A stretch of DNA of 64,000 nt from Chlorella sorokiniana (Eukaryota > Chlorophyta > Trebouxiophyceae > Chlorellales > Chlorellaceae): NCBI GenBank assembly GCA_025917655.1, contig CP084608.1, forward strand, positions 1,550,001-1,614,000, given 5' to 3'. The notes under the pieces were generated by a model, which searched no databases, was not told where the DNA came from, and worked only from the letters and a program-made list of their open reading frames with translations. This document shows, piece by piece, positions 19,317 through 30,469 of this stretch. Made by a program: the position numbers and the translations under genes. Each line of letters begins with the position of its first letter. Positions within the stretch are counted from its first letter, which is position 1.

Positions 19317-21947
19317 ATGACTGGTACAATGGATCGTCGTGGTCTTCAGCCGCCGCGCGTGCCTTCGCGAGCTCTGTGCCCACGGCCTCTCACCCAAGCG
19401 GGCCTGCTGCCTCTAAGGGAGCGCCGTAAACGCTGCGCATCAGCCGCCAGTGGCGATGCGACATGCAGCTGCCGCGATGACGGCGACCTGCCGCGTGCGG
19501 CAACTGCAGCGGCGGAGCGCAGGCTGCCGTGCGACGGGTCTTCCGCCCTGCCAATCTCCCGCCGCCAGCTGGGGAGCATTGCATTGCAATCAGCATCTGC
19601 AGCAGCGACAGGGATGGCATGGTCTGGCGCTTTCGCCCAGCCAGCGCTGGCGGCGGCAGCTGCCAGCGTCGCGCCGGCTGCAGCAACAAGGCAGCAGCTA
19701 CGCGATGTCAAGGTGCCAGCCTGCCGTAGCATGCCCCTCCTGCATCCATATTGCCAGTTGCTTGCCATATGCTCTGCTACTGCCAATATCGGTGTGGACG
19801 GAAATCGCAAACAGCTTCCTGCCCTTGCCCATGCCCTGCCGCTAGATGGTGATGCGGGTGACGGCCCTGCGCGGCTCGGTTCCGCAGCAGTGGGTCTCCG
19901 ACTTCCAGACCGCCATGGAGGGGTACGGCGTGGTGGCCATGACGCAGCGCCTGCAGCTGGCAGACATCTACGGAGAGCTGCGAGGCAACAAGTGAGCGCG
20001 CTACGCTGTGCTGCGCTGCGCTGCTCAGAGCCGCCGCCTGCAGTTTCTCAGGACCGCCCCCGGCGGTGGTCTGCTGCCCCACCCCCTTGAAGCCCTGCGC
20101 TGAGGCAGGCCGTGCTGCTTGGCGATCAATGCACCCCCGCGGGCTGCTGTGCAGGGCCAGCAAGGGCAAGCCCACCACGGCGGATGCCGTCACCCTGGGC
20201 GACACCTGGCTGCAGCGGGCCATCGCCGAAGGCCTGCTGCAGCCCATCCCCGCGCCCGCAGCCAGCGGTGGTGGGTGAGCAGGGGAGGGGGCGGCAGGAG
20301 CAGGGCGCGTCAAACTTGGCTGCTGCTGCAGCTTCCCGTCGGTTCACGCCCAGCGCGGTGTGGAGGCCTGTCGCCGTTGGCGGCGTGTTAGCCCCTCTGC
20401 TCTGCGCTGCGCTACCCTCTCATGTGGCCTCATGACGTGTGCGTCTCCCCGCGCAGTCGGCACTGCCCCCGCGCTGGCAGCAGCTGGTGTGCCGCAACGC
20501 ACTGGGCGAGCTGGACCCTCGGGGCGAGGTGTGGGCGGCGCCCTACCGCTGGGGCGCGGTACTGGTGGCGTACCGCCGAGACAAGCTGGGCAGGTGGGCC
20601 GTGCTGCCGTCACTGCCGCTGGCACCGTACAGCTTGGGCATGGCGGCCTGCTGCTTGGCTGTGAAAGGACCCACGCCTCGCCTCTGCCTCTGGGGCTGCA
20701 TGCGCAGGCGCGGCAGCGCAGCCATCCGCGATTGGGGCGACCTGCTGCAGCCGTGCCTGCAGGGCCGCGTCGGCTTCATAGACTCCCCCAGGTGGGCTGC
20801 CTGTTCGGGTTGGGTCGGGGCCTGGGCCTGGCTGCCGCCCTCCGGCGCCTGCGCTGGGAGTGCAGCGAGCTGGCGGAGCGGAGGGCAGCTCAGCCGGGAC
20901 GCCTGCAGCTGTCAGCGGCCCTGGAGGGGCTCACTTCCAGCACCTTGCGTGTCTGCTGGCTGATGTATGTTAACCCCCCCCCCCCCAAAAAAATCGAAAC
21001 AGGGATGTGGTGGGCATCGCGCTCAAGACCCTGGGCCTGGGCTACAACGCCACCGCCGACGACCTGCGCCGCTGCGGCCTCACTGAGCAGGACGCGCAGC
21101 GGCGGGTGCAGCGCCTGGTGCAGCAGGTGGGTGCGGAGGGATGGGCTGCGCAGGCGCCATGGGCGGCTGTGCGTGGGGCTCCGCAAGGTGAGCACTGACC
21201 GTGATGGGCGCCGCTCCTTCCATCCAGCTGTGTGCACTCGGCCATGCCCTGCCGCCCCCCCCCTCCTCCCCCGGGGCAGGTGCGCGTGTTCAGCAGCAGC
21301 GACCACGTGCGGGCGCTGGGGGTGGGCGACGTGGATGCGGTGGTGGGGTGGAGCGACGAGCTGCTGCCGCTGGTGCAGCGCACCAACAACCTGGAGGCGG
21401 CGGCGCCCTCTCCGGCACCAGCCTCTTTGCCGACTGCTGGTGCATCCCCGCGGCGGCGGCGGGCGGGTGAGCTGGGAAGAGTGGCCTGCGGCCTGTGGGG
21501 ATGTCGTGGTGGGCCCGTGCTTACACAGGGCGCGGCTGGGCTGCCATCTGCGGCATCCATGCCAGCCGGGGCTGCTGCCTGTTCAGCTGCAGCCTTTCAA
21601 CGCACTCCTCTTTTGCGTTTCCCAACCGCTCTTTCGCTGCAGCGCTGAGGACGGCGAGCCCTCGCCGCTGCTCCCCGCCTGGCTGGAGCTGGGCCTGCAG
21701 CCGGTGCATGCGGTGCGGTCGCGGGGCCTGCGCGGCGGCGCTCGCCGCTGCTGCTGCCCGGGGGCCGTGGCGGCAGCGCGGCGGCGGCAGCGAGGCGTGC
21801 TCGCTGCTGGAGCCAGCTGAGCCGCCGCCCGGCAGCCCCCAGCTGGACCGCCTGCTGCCCAGCAGGGAGGTCCTGGAGCGCAGCGAGTTCCTGCTCCCCC
21901 TGGACCGCGGTACAGAGGCGCTGTACCGCCGCCTGCTGCAGGCATGA
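19317..21947 (+). CDS. PotD-like putrescine/spermidine-binding protein, plastid-targeted
   Basis: Bacterial-type extracellular solute-binding protein (SBP_bac_8/PotD group), related to plant putrescine-binding-related proteins. The start is ATG 19317 or 19329. An Arg-rich transit peptide is followed by a twin-arginine segment (SRRQLGS, about 19556-19576), a hydrophobic Ala-rich stretch and an AQPALA-type cleavage region, suggesting thylakoid-lumen delivery by Tat. Exon 2 begins at 19846 with VMRVTALRGSVPQQWVSDFQ. Later blocks match PotD: LGDTWLQRAIAEGLLQPI, AAPYRWGAVLVAYRRDKLG, WGDLLQPCLQGRVGFIDSPR, DVVGIALKTLGLGYNA, DVDAVVGWSDELLPLVQR and the SLFADCWCIP block. The C-terminus is LPLDRGTEALYRRLLQA. 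Frame shifts by one base occur near 21406 and again near 21.7-21.8 kb. No permease or ATPase partner is nearby. TGTAA at 22021-22025 may be its polyadenylation signal. Confidence 0.82.
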
Positions 21948-22020
21948 GCGCTGCGTGGGGCAGGCGCGAGGTTCAACGCAGAACGTGCCTGGTGGTCAGC
22001 CTGCGCTGCGCAGTGCGCAA

Positions 22021-22025
22021 TGTAA
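22021..22025 (+). promoter_or_regulatory. Candidate TGTAA polyadenylation signal
   Basis: TGTAA lies about 74 bases past the stop codon of the PotD-like gene, in the convergent gap before the DUF4258 gene. Placement fits the chlorophyte polyadenylation signal. Confidence 0.4.
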
Positions 22026-22219
22026 CATCAGCAGCCGAGTGCTGTGCGGTCGCAGAAACAGCGTGGGGCCTGAAGAAACTGGGATAAGTGGTTTGTGAGC
22101 TGGAGAAGGATCAAATTGGCATGGGCGGGGATGGGGGGGGAACACCCTGTCGAATATGGATCATACAGCTGCCAAAACTGTGTGCATGGTTGCACCAAGA
22201 GGGCGAGGCCAGCCAGCCT

Positions 22220-23066
22220 CTAGCAGGGGCCGCAGGGCCAGTCGGTGTCGGCGTCGATGACTGTGATGGCGCGCGTCTCGTGGGGGCAGGCCGCAAACAC
22301 GCCCTGCGCGGCAGATGGTAGCCAGCCCGTCAGGCGCCAAGTCCGGCAAGCCACCGGGCTGTGCTTTTCAAAAGAGGCCGCAGCAGGGTGATGCACCAAC
22401 AGATGGTGTAACGCAGGCGGTGACGCAGGCGGGCGGCGGGGAGCTTCGGCTGAGCAGGCGCCGCGCTTGCCTGCACGTTCTTGCGCTGCCCCCTGGGGCC
22501 CACCACCGCATCCACCGTGTACTTGGGGCAGGGCCGCAGGGCCGGCTGGCTCTTGCGGCTGTTGATGCGCCCGCTGCGCAGCGCCTCCACCACCTCGCCG
22601 TGGCCGATGTAGCTGCAGGCGGCGGCACAGGCTGCGGGCTGCTGTGAGCCCTGGAGCACCGTCGTGACAGGGCAGCCGGGAGGGTCGCGCTTGCAGGGGG
22701 CGCGGTCAGCGGAGCGGGCGACGCAGCGGGCGCAGCGTACCGGCAGTCCATGCGGCAGGCGGCGTGCTCCGTCACCGCCAGCGGCCGCGCCAGCATGGCC
22801 CCCAGTATGCGCCTGTCCTCGCGGCCCTGCTGCGCGCGGCTCCACACGTTCCAGGCCCACAGGGCGGCGAAGCGGGCGCCGGCGGCCAGCAGGCCCAGGA
22901 AGCTGCGCTCCTTCCTCCGCTTCTCGGGCTTGCCGCCGCTGTGAGGGTCGCCGTCCCCCGCCGCAGCCGCAGCCTGCTTCTTGCCGGGCAGCTTCGAGGC
23001 CTTCACGTTGCTGGTGGGAACGCGCTTGCCGGCAAAGGGATTTTTGTATGGCTTGTTTTTCCCCAT
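22220..23066 (-). CDS. DUF4258-domain protein
   Basis: Start at 23066: MGKNKPYKNPFAGKRVPTSN, a very basic N-terminus (nuclear or organellar signal-like), then EKRRKERSFLGLLAAGARFA with a moderately hydrophobic stretch (FAALWAWNVW). The DUF4258 core follows: LAVTEHAACRMDCRY, then across an intron SYIGHGEVVEALRSGRIN, SRKSQPALRPCPKYTVDAVV, and a last exon VFAACPHETRAITVIDADTD ending WPCGPC at stop 22220-22222. His/Cys-rich family features are all kept (EHAACRM, RPCPKY, TDWPCGPC). DUF4258 is widespread in bacteria and algae; its biochemical role is not established. Convergent with the PotD-like gene. Confidence 0.72.
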
Positions 23067-24454
23067 GGCTGCTGCTCAGCAGGCCGGCCAGGGAAAGCGG
23101 GGTGGCTGCCCGCCGTGAGGCGGGTCTGGCAAGAACTCGCAGCAGCCGTGCGGGCCAAGATATCTGCTTCCAGTTTAAGTTGAAGCCGTTGATTGAAGCA
23201 GTGCTGATGACGATATAGGACGCAGGGCACTAGCAAGATGTCGCCGCAGCTGCACAGGGGTCGGAGAGGCGCTTAGACGCAGTGAACTGAGCTTTGCAAG
23301 CGAGTGATCAAGTTTTGATGTTAAATCGAAGGAATGCGCCTTGCTGGGCGTCCCTTGGGTCGTTCTTTTCCTTGGGTTTCCACCCCATTTCTCCGTGCCT
23401 GTGCGGCCTTTTCTACTTAAATTTGAGCACGACCGTTATTCATATGGCAGAAGTCATAGTTAACCTCACAATTGACCGATACAGAAGTGAACAAACTGCA
23501 GCTCAGCACCGAGCGAAGCGTCCGGCACCTCTGTCGCGCCCATGACAGCCGCAACTGGTAATAACAACTCATGCGCCATTGATTCGAGGCCGTGATCTGT
23601 CTGCTGGGGTCCCTGCACTTCCTGCCTGCCGCCCGCTTCTGCGTCGTCGGTTAGCAAGACATGAGAAGGGGCCCAGCTGAACCTCATCCACCACCGTCAG
23701 CGCTGTCCTGAGTGGCAATGTGAGTTTCGAAGCAGCATCGGCTTTCAGCCAGGAAGAGCCGGAGGTGGCTAGGGCGGTGGCATCAACTGCTGCTCGCTCT
23801 TCAACGGGTGCTGCAGGGCAACAGCAGCCGTTTGCTCAGTTACACAGGAACTGTGGGGATGGGTGGGGATGAGAGCATGCGCGGCCGATGCGGAGCAGGA
23901 GCTCCATAATCCGCAGACAGCATGTGAATGCCAGCCGCTAAGGGCGTGCGTGCTGGCATCAACCGGCACAGCTGACGAGGGGACACTGCCGGCAGTGCTG
24001 CCAGTGTGGCTCGGCACCATGTGAGATGCAGCACAATGGGCTGGGAACAGCTGGGTGGTGAGCATCGTATACCTCTGGCAACGTCAGCGACAGCCAGCAC
24101 CGGTTGCCGATTTGCAGCCTCACGCAGACGTGGACGGCGAGAGAGAGGCAAGCTGACCCCCGGCCTCACTGCCCCAGCGCATGCCAACAGCAGCATAGTG
24201 GCAGAAGATACTCTTCTTCCGAAGTCTTAAATGTCATATGCTTTAGGTTTGCACTGGGTGTGCCGCCCTGCCTACATTATCGCAGCCTTCAACTGTGGTC
24301 CTGCCCATGATGCCACAGCACATGGAATTTGAGACGCATCTATGGGCGTGCTCTTCATGTTAAACCCTTCGTAATCTTTGCACTGGACTTGCGCAAAGTC
24401 GCATTTGAAAGCAGCACGACTGGCTGCCTCGCCTAACTCCGTGAAAAACCTATC
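23067..24454. other. Long intergenic region
   Basis: About 1.4 kb with no gene I can support. It is AT-richer than flanking coding DNA. Open frames on both strands (for example minus 24196-23840) show no domain, splice consistency or protein-like composition. It separates the divergent starts of the DUF4258 gene (minus) and the Na+/H+ exchanger (plus), so it should contain both promoters. Confidence 0.4.
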
Positions 24455-27400
24455 ATGGGGTGGTCCGGAGCGGCGCAGGGCCCGACAATTGGTCTCTTCG
24501 GAGGCGTTGCCGGCGTTAATGGTGATGACGGGGGCCTTGCGGCTCTGGCGGTCTTCTCCCAGGTTACTGCCTGTGCAGCGCCGCCGCCAGCTTGACCCCG
24601 CTCCGTTCCCTGCTTTCAGTCTGAACTGCCGGCAGTGCCCTCATGGGCCGCTACACTCTCCACAAATTGTGTCGACAGCCCCTGATCTGTGCAGCTGGCG
24701 CTGGTCATCGCCACGCTGCTGCTGGGCCACCTCCTCTCCAAGCGCGGCGTCACATGGATTGGCGAGGCTGGCATCGCGCTGCTGCTGGGCGCCGGGTTCG
24801 GGCTGCTGCTCGAGGGCCTGGGCATCACGGGGGACAGCGCAGGCGCCAGCACGTACGCCGAGGTGCGCGGCGGCGCTGAGCTGGATGACTGTGTGCAGGG
24901 CAGCGGTGTGTCGCTGCATGCCGCCGCCGCGAGACCATTCGCTGCCTGCCTCTGCTGCCTCGCCCGCAGTTCATCAACTTTCGAAAGGAGTTCTTCCTGC
25001 TGGCGGTGCTGCCGCCCATCATGTTTGACGCGGGCTGGAGGTGCGGGCAGGGTGGCTGTGCAGCGCTGCAACGCCTCCAAGCACAAGCAGCTCGCACAGC
25101 GCACCAGAGGCAGGCCCGGTGACTGGCGCTGCACGCTGCGCTGCAGACTGGACGCCAACTCTTTCTTTGCCAACTTGGACGGCATCCTGGCCCTGGCTTT
25201 TGCCGGCACCCTCCTCTCCAGCGCGGCCATGGGTGCCGTCGTGTGGGCGGCGGCGCCCTCGGCCTCTGCGCGCCCCTCAGCCCCCTGCACGCGGGCCTGT
25301 TTGGCGCCGTCGTCAGCGCCACAGACCCGGTGCGCAGCAGCGCTCTCGTTGGGTGGCACAGTTTCGGGTGTCTGCCGTGGGTTGGGCGGGCATCAGGCGG
25401 CCTGCCTATGCCAGCCTGCCTATGCCGCTTACCCTACAACCCCCACCCAAACTGTCTTCTGAGTGTTGTTGAGGTGCCACGTCTCCAGGTCTCTTTCCCC
25501 CCCCGCCACCCCACGCGCACGCAGGTCACCGTGCTGGCTGTCTTCAGCAGGCTGGGCGCGGACCCCAACCTCTATTCCCTGGTGTTTGGGGAGTCGGTGC
25601 TGAACGATGCAGTGGCAATGGTGCTGTTTGGCTCACTCTCAACTTTTCTGAGCACCCCCGCCACGCCCGCTGCCGTGGGCGCCGCTGCCGCCGGCTTTGT
25701 CGGCGTGTTTGCAGCCTCCATGGCGGTAAGAGGAGCCGGGAGAAGCCACAGGCTGGGGGCGGGAGGGGGGGGCTGCTTGAAAGTTGGGTTGGTCCAACGC
25801 GCAGGCACAAGTCGCTGTGCTGTCACAAGATCTCAAACCCTGCACCACCGCTCCGCCACGTGCGCCCCGGCGTGCAGCTGGGGTGCGGCGTGGCGCTGCT
25901 GGCGGCGGCCCTGGTGAGGACGGGCTACTTCCGCAGCTCCCACTCGCCGCTGGAGTCCAGCCTGGTGGTGCTGCTGGGCTACGCCGCCTACACCCTGGGC
26001 GACGGGCTGAGGCTGTCGGGCATCGTGGCCGTCCTCTTCTGCGGCCTCTTCATGGCGCGCTACGTCCGCCCCAACCTGGCGCCCAGCAGCCGAGCCAGGG
26101 TGGGTGCCGCGCCCGCGCAGGCTGACGACCGTGCCTGCAGTTTCCAGCAGGCCGGGCAGGCTCATGCGGGTTCAGCGCGGGCGTCGCCAAGCCTTCCAGT
26201 GCTGCCACCCCTGTGAGCTCACCCAAGGCAGTGCCTGCCCCCGACCCGCCCCCGCCAGGTCAGCGCCTACTTCAAGCTGCTGTCCAACGTGGCGGAGGTG
26301 TTTGTGTTTGTGTACATCGGGGCCTCAGTCAGCACCGGAGTGCGCGGCTTCCAGGGCGGCCAGTTGCTGCCCTTCCTGGTGAGCTGCAGGACGCCGCCGC
26401 CATGCCTGGGTTTCGAGACGGTGGGGCGGCGACGGCTGGGCTGCTTGCTGGGATGTGGCAGCCCGCCCATCAGGCCACCTCCGCCTTGCCTCTATCATGG
26501 TGTGGTGCTGCGTTGGTGCAGGGCGTGAGCTTTGCGGCGCTGGCGCTGTCCCGAGCCCTCAACGTCGTCCCCTGCTGCGCGGCAGTCAACCTGCTGCGCG
26601 CGGCAGGCAGCCCCCGCATACCGGCATCCCACCAGCTGGTGCTGTGGTGGAGCGGTCTGCGGGGCGCCATGGCGTTTGCAATCGCGCTGCAGGCCGCCGA
26701 TGCCGTGCCAGGTGGGCGGGCGGCGGCGTGCTCCGGGCGAGGTGCTGGCAACTTGGGCCCCCACAGCCTCACCTCTGCAAGCATGGTGCATCGGCCTGCC
26801 GTTGGCCTGACAATGTTTTGTGTAGCAGTTGCACCTGCTCCACTTGCACTCATGTTGCAGCGTGCAGCCGCCGCCCAGGATGCAACCGCTGTCTCCCCAC
26901 CGCCGCCCCTCCTGCTGCGCCCCTCTGCCGCACCGCCTGCAGGCAGCCCGGGGCAGATCATGCTGTCCGCCACATACTTCATCGTGCTGGCCACCGTGCT
27001 GGTCAACGGCGGCTCCTGCGCCTTCATGCTCAAGCGCCTGCAGCTGCGCACGGCTGACTCGGCCAGGTGGGGGCCGCGTGTGCCGCGGTTGGGTGCTCCC
27101 AGGCGGACCCACCCTGCGCTCCCCTCCCCATGCGTGCCAGCGGCAAGGGTGTGGCCCATCACGCTTGCCTCCAACTGCACTGCCCGCAGGCTGAGCTTCA
27201 GCAAGCTGGAGTGGAGTGCGGGGGCGGAGGACAGCGAGGGCGGCGACGCCGCATCGCCCCTGCTGCACTCCGCCAGCGCGGACGAGGCGGCAGGGGGCAG
27301 CCCCTTGTCGTCGCACGGCGGCATGCTCAGGTGGGTGGCCGCCAAGACTCCATGCAAGCGTGGCTGCCACGGCGGCCCGCCGCTGTTGCACCGCAGTCGG

Positions 27401-27782
27401 TCGGCGCACAGTGGCGGAGGAAGGAGCGTGTTGGGCATGTGTTGCCCGCCCAACCAATCTCCTGCCGATCGACAGCCCGCCCTGTCTCTCCGCCACATGG
27501 CGTCGCTCCTGCAGGACCCTCACACTGGACAACCGCTACCTGGCCAACATGTTCCTGGGTGGCCAAGGGAGCTCTGGGCTGACAGAGGCGCATGTGAATG
27601 CGCCCATGAGCATCGCAGGCGACGTGCCGCCCGGCCCTGGCTCGGTTCTGGGCAGCCTGCCGTCGCACATGGCGCACCCACCCGCCACAACTCGCGCAGC
27701 GACAGCAGCAGCAAGCCACGGCGTGCTGCCCACCGTGTACAGCAGCCGCATGCAGTCGGGGGACTATGGAGGCCAGCGCTAG
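24455..27782 (+). CDS. Na+/H+ exchanger, NHE/NHX (CPA1) family
   Basis: Electroneutral cation/proton antiporter of an endomembrane or the plasma membrane. A plausible first exon starts at 24455 ([20 protein letters not shown]). Membrane segments follow in family order: [36 protein letters not shown], the amiloride-site-type motif [16 protein letters not shown] (about 24970-25040), [32 protein letters not shown], the ion-binding motif [14 protein letters not shown] (about 25590-25625), [32 protein letters not shown] and the late conserved block [15 protein letters not shown] (about 26645-26690). The cytosolic tail is Ser/Gly-rich with [15 protein letters not shown] and ends at 27782. One-base shifts occur near 25250. 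The boundary between exons 1 and 2 (24.56-24.71 kb) is unsettled because an in-frame TGA lies at about 24680 unless an intron removes it. Confidence 0.9.
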
Positions 27783-28170
27783 AGAGGAGGCAGATGTCAT
27801 GCAGGTGACGGGCGGTGCGCTGAACCGCTCTGCCATAGCGCGCGGCACGAGGACACGGCTCAATTGCTGGCGTGTTGAGCTTAAGATCAATCAGAACACA
27901 GGCGATGAAGCGGTTATGAGCGATGGACAGGCGTGGGACGAGGGCCTGGTGTCGTGAAAGTTGTGTAGCGGCCTGAATGAAGCAGCAAACTGTCCGAGGC
28001 ACGTTCATCAGATGTCGAGATCATCACAACGATCGCCCCGCTGGGGCTCGGTTGCGCAGCTCCTTCCTTTGCATTTTCCACCTGTTGCTGTCGAGCCTGT
28101 GAGGCTTTTCCCGCCCTTTCGTTCGCCTTCACATCATCATAATGGCATTTGTATCAATTTAGTCTTACGT
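27783..28170. other. Intergenic region after the Na+/H+ exchanger
   Basis: No gene is seen in 388 bases between two plus-strand genes. The right end (about 28.0-28.17 kb) is AT- and C/T-rich and should contain the promoter and leader of the next gene. Confidence 0.35.
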
Positions 28171-30469
28171 ATGGTCGCCCAAAAGAAGGACTTGCTGCAG
28201 GCAAGCGGAGCGCGAAGGGTCCCGCCGTGTTTCCGCAAGCCCCACACCTGCCACTCGTGGAATACATCATTCTCCATCGTTTGCCGCAGTGGTGGGCCGG
28301 TTGAGGCCGCGCTCCGCTTCTGCCTGCCGACCGCTTGCCGCCGCCTGTATGCTGTGCAGGAGGACATAGCAGTGGCCAACCATGCTGACCTGAAGCCCAT
28401 TGGCCGAGTGTGGGAGAGCTCGGGCCATGAATATGATGAAGGCCTGCTGCGCGCCGCGCTGCTGCAGCGGCAGCAGGCCGAGCTGCGGGCAGCGCAGCGC
28501 GAGGGCTGGGTGCCGCCCCTGACACTGCTGCACACGGTGCTGCCGTCGTTTGCGCCGCCGGATGGCAAGGAGGAAGAGGGGCCTGCGGGGACGCTGTCAA
28601 CGGCCACCAGCGGTGGCCTGAGTGGCATGGATGTGGACGACGATCCAGCCGCGGCCGTCAGCCAGGAGGAGCTGGAGGCGGCGGCGGCGGCGGCGGCGGC
28701 AGCCCGCCTGCTGCGCCGGCAGCAGCGCCAGGCAGAGAAGGAGCGGCGCCGGCAGCAGCTGATCCAGGTACAGCTGCGTGCTGTTGCGAGCTGCGCTCGC
28801 GATGCGTGCGTGCTTGCAAGTCCTTTGGGCGAGTGACAGCCGCCTGCCTTCTGCGTGGCCGCTCTCAGCGCTCTCGCATGGTCGTCTGCGCAGGAGAAGA
28901 AGGAGGCCAAGGCGCGGGCGCGAGCGGAGGCGCAGCGCCGCTTTGCCGACCAGCAGCAGCGGTGGGAGGCGGCGGTGGCAGACAAGCGGCGGCAGGTGGA
29001 GGAGCTGCAGCAGCAGGTTGGCCTAGTGGGGGTGAACCCCCATCGCCGTCGCTGCGCGCACCGCCCAGGCCTGCCGCGGCTGTCCCCTCCCGTCTGTGCG
29101 TCTCGCACTCCGTGCAAGGCTGTCCCTCCCGCCACGCCGTACCTGCTCAACGCTGCACGGCAAGCCTGTCGTTGAGCTGCCTGCGCCTTGTTGCGACGTG
29201 TGTCGGCAGGCAGGCGAGGCTGAGGAGGCGATCAGGGGGCGGAGGAGCGGGTGCGCCAGCTGGAGGAGCGCAAGCACGAGGCCTTCCTGCGCCTGAAGCG
29301 CGCGCTCGACGAGGAAGCCGCAGAGAAGCAGCGGCGCCAGGCGGCGGCGGCCATGGAGGAGGGCGAGGTGGCCACTTCGCCGCCCGGCCCCGCACCCGGC
29401 TTGCCTGGCGGCGCCCTGGCTCGGCCGCGGGCGCAGGCAGCGGCATGCGGTCGCCCACGTTTGGCGCATACGGCGGCGGTCTGGGCCCGGGCGGCCCGCC
29501 AGGCAGGCACGGCGGGCCGGGGGAGCCGCCAGCTGGCGCGTTTGGCGGGCCGGGCGGCTTCTACGGCGGCCGCGGCGGCGACCCCTGGGGCGACGACAGC
29601 CGCAGCCGCGAGGCCTGGGGCGGCAGCGGCAGCGCGGCCAGCACGCCGCGCGGCGCCCGCGACATGCTGCCCTCAGCCATGCTCACCGGCGGCGGCAGCA
29701 GCACGCCCGGCGGCGGCGAGCGCGGCGAGTTTGCCGGCGGCCGCCCCGAGAGTTCTGGGGATCGGCGGCGGCGGCGGCGGCGTGCCGGGCCCTGGCGGGC
29801 CGCGCGACTGGCCCGGGCGGCGCGGCGGCAGCTTTGACGAGCGCAGGTGGGTGTGGGCATGCTGCGTGGCATTGCTCCCTCTTGCGTGCGTGCAGCACAC
29901 CTGCAATCTGGCGACGCGCTCGCCAGCTGCTGACGCGCTGCCCCCTTGAGCAGGCCACCGCGCGAGTATGGGCGGGAGGGCGGCCCTGGACCGAGCCGCG
30001 ACTTTGGGGCGTGGGGGGGGAGCGGAGCCGGGACGGCGGCGGCCCGCCCGCGCTCGGCCGCGACTTCAGCGGCCGCGACTTTGGAGGCCCGCCCGGCGGC
30101 GGCTGGAACGGCCCGCCGCGCTTTGCGCCGCCCGATGGCGGCGGGGCGGAGGGCGCCCTCCTTTGAGGAGCGCGAGCGCCTGCGGCAGCAGCAGCGGGAG
30201 GCGGGCAGTCAGCACGACCCAGGCTTTGGCGGTGGCGGCGCCAGCCGCGAGGGCTGGGAGGCCGGCGGCGCCAGCCGCGACGGCTTTGCTGGGCCCCCGC
30301 CGGCGGCAGGGACGGCTTCCCTTCCGGCTTTGGCCGTGGGCGCGGCCCTGGCAGCTGGGGCCGTGGCGGCGGCAGGGACGGCGGCAGAGGCGGCTTTGAC
30401 GCGCCTCGGGACGGCCGGGGTCCGGGTGGCGGCAGCGCATACCGGGAGCCGCCGCGGGGCGCTAGCTAG
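28171..30469 (+). CDS. Coiled-coil and RGG-rich protein, probable RNA-binding
   Basis: Unrecognised family. The short first exon (28171-28200, MVAQKKDLLQ) ends at a GC donor (CAG|GCAAGC) and joins in phase 0 to 28360: EDIAVANHADLKPIGRVWES, then GLLRAALLQRQQAELRAAQR and WVPPLTLLHTVLPSFAPPDG. Next is an acidic Ser/Asp segment, then a long charged helix in several exons (LLRRQQRQAEKERRRQQLIQ; KKEAKARARAEAQRRFADQQ; RWEAAVADKRRQVEELQQQ; VRQLEERKHEAFLRLKRALD). The C-terminal third is Gly/Arg-rich (GAYGGGLGPGGPP, GRDFSGRDFGGPPGGG, FPSGFGRGRGPG), ending YREPPRGAS at 30467-30469. RGG repeats usually mean RNA binding or nuclear condensates; that is inference. At least three frame changes occur in the G/C-rich 3' part. 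Confidence 0.6.

Noticed and set aside
22220-23066. Toxin-antitoxin module based on the DUF4258 domain
   Set aside because: There is no adjacent antitoxin-like gene, and the gene is a spliced nuclear gene in a eukaryote; only the fold relation is possible.
23840-24196. Minus-strand open frame of 118 codons in the long gap
   Set aside because: Arg/Pro/Ala-rich without motif, and its complement is equally open; it looks like a chance frame.
24660-24700. TGA in the Na+/H+ exchanger as a selenocysteine codon
   Set aside because: Exchangers have no selenocysteine and no SECIS-like element was sought or seen; an intron or different exon edge explains it more simply.
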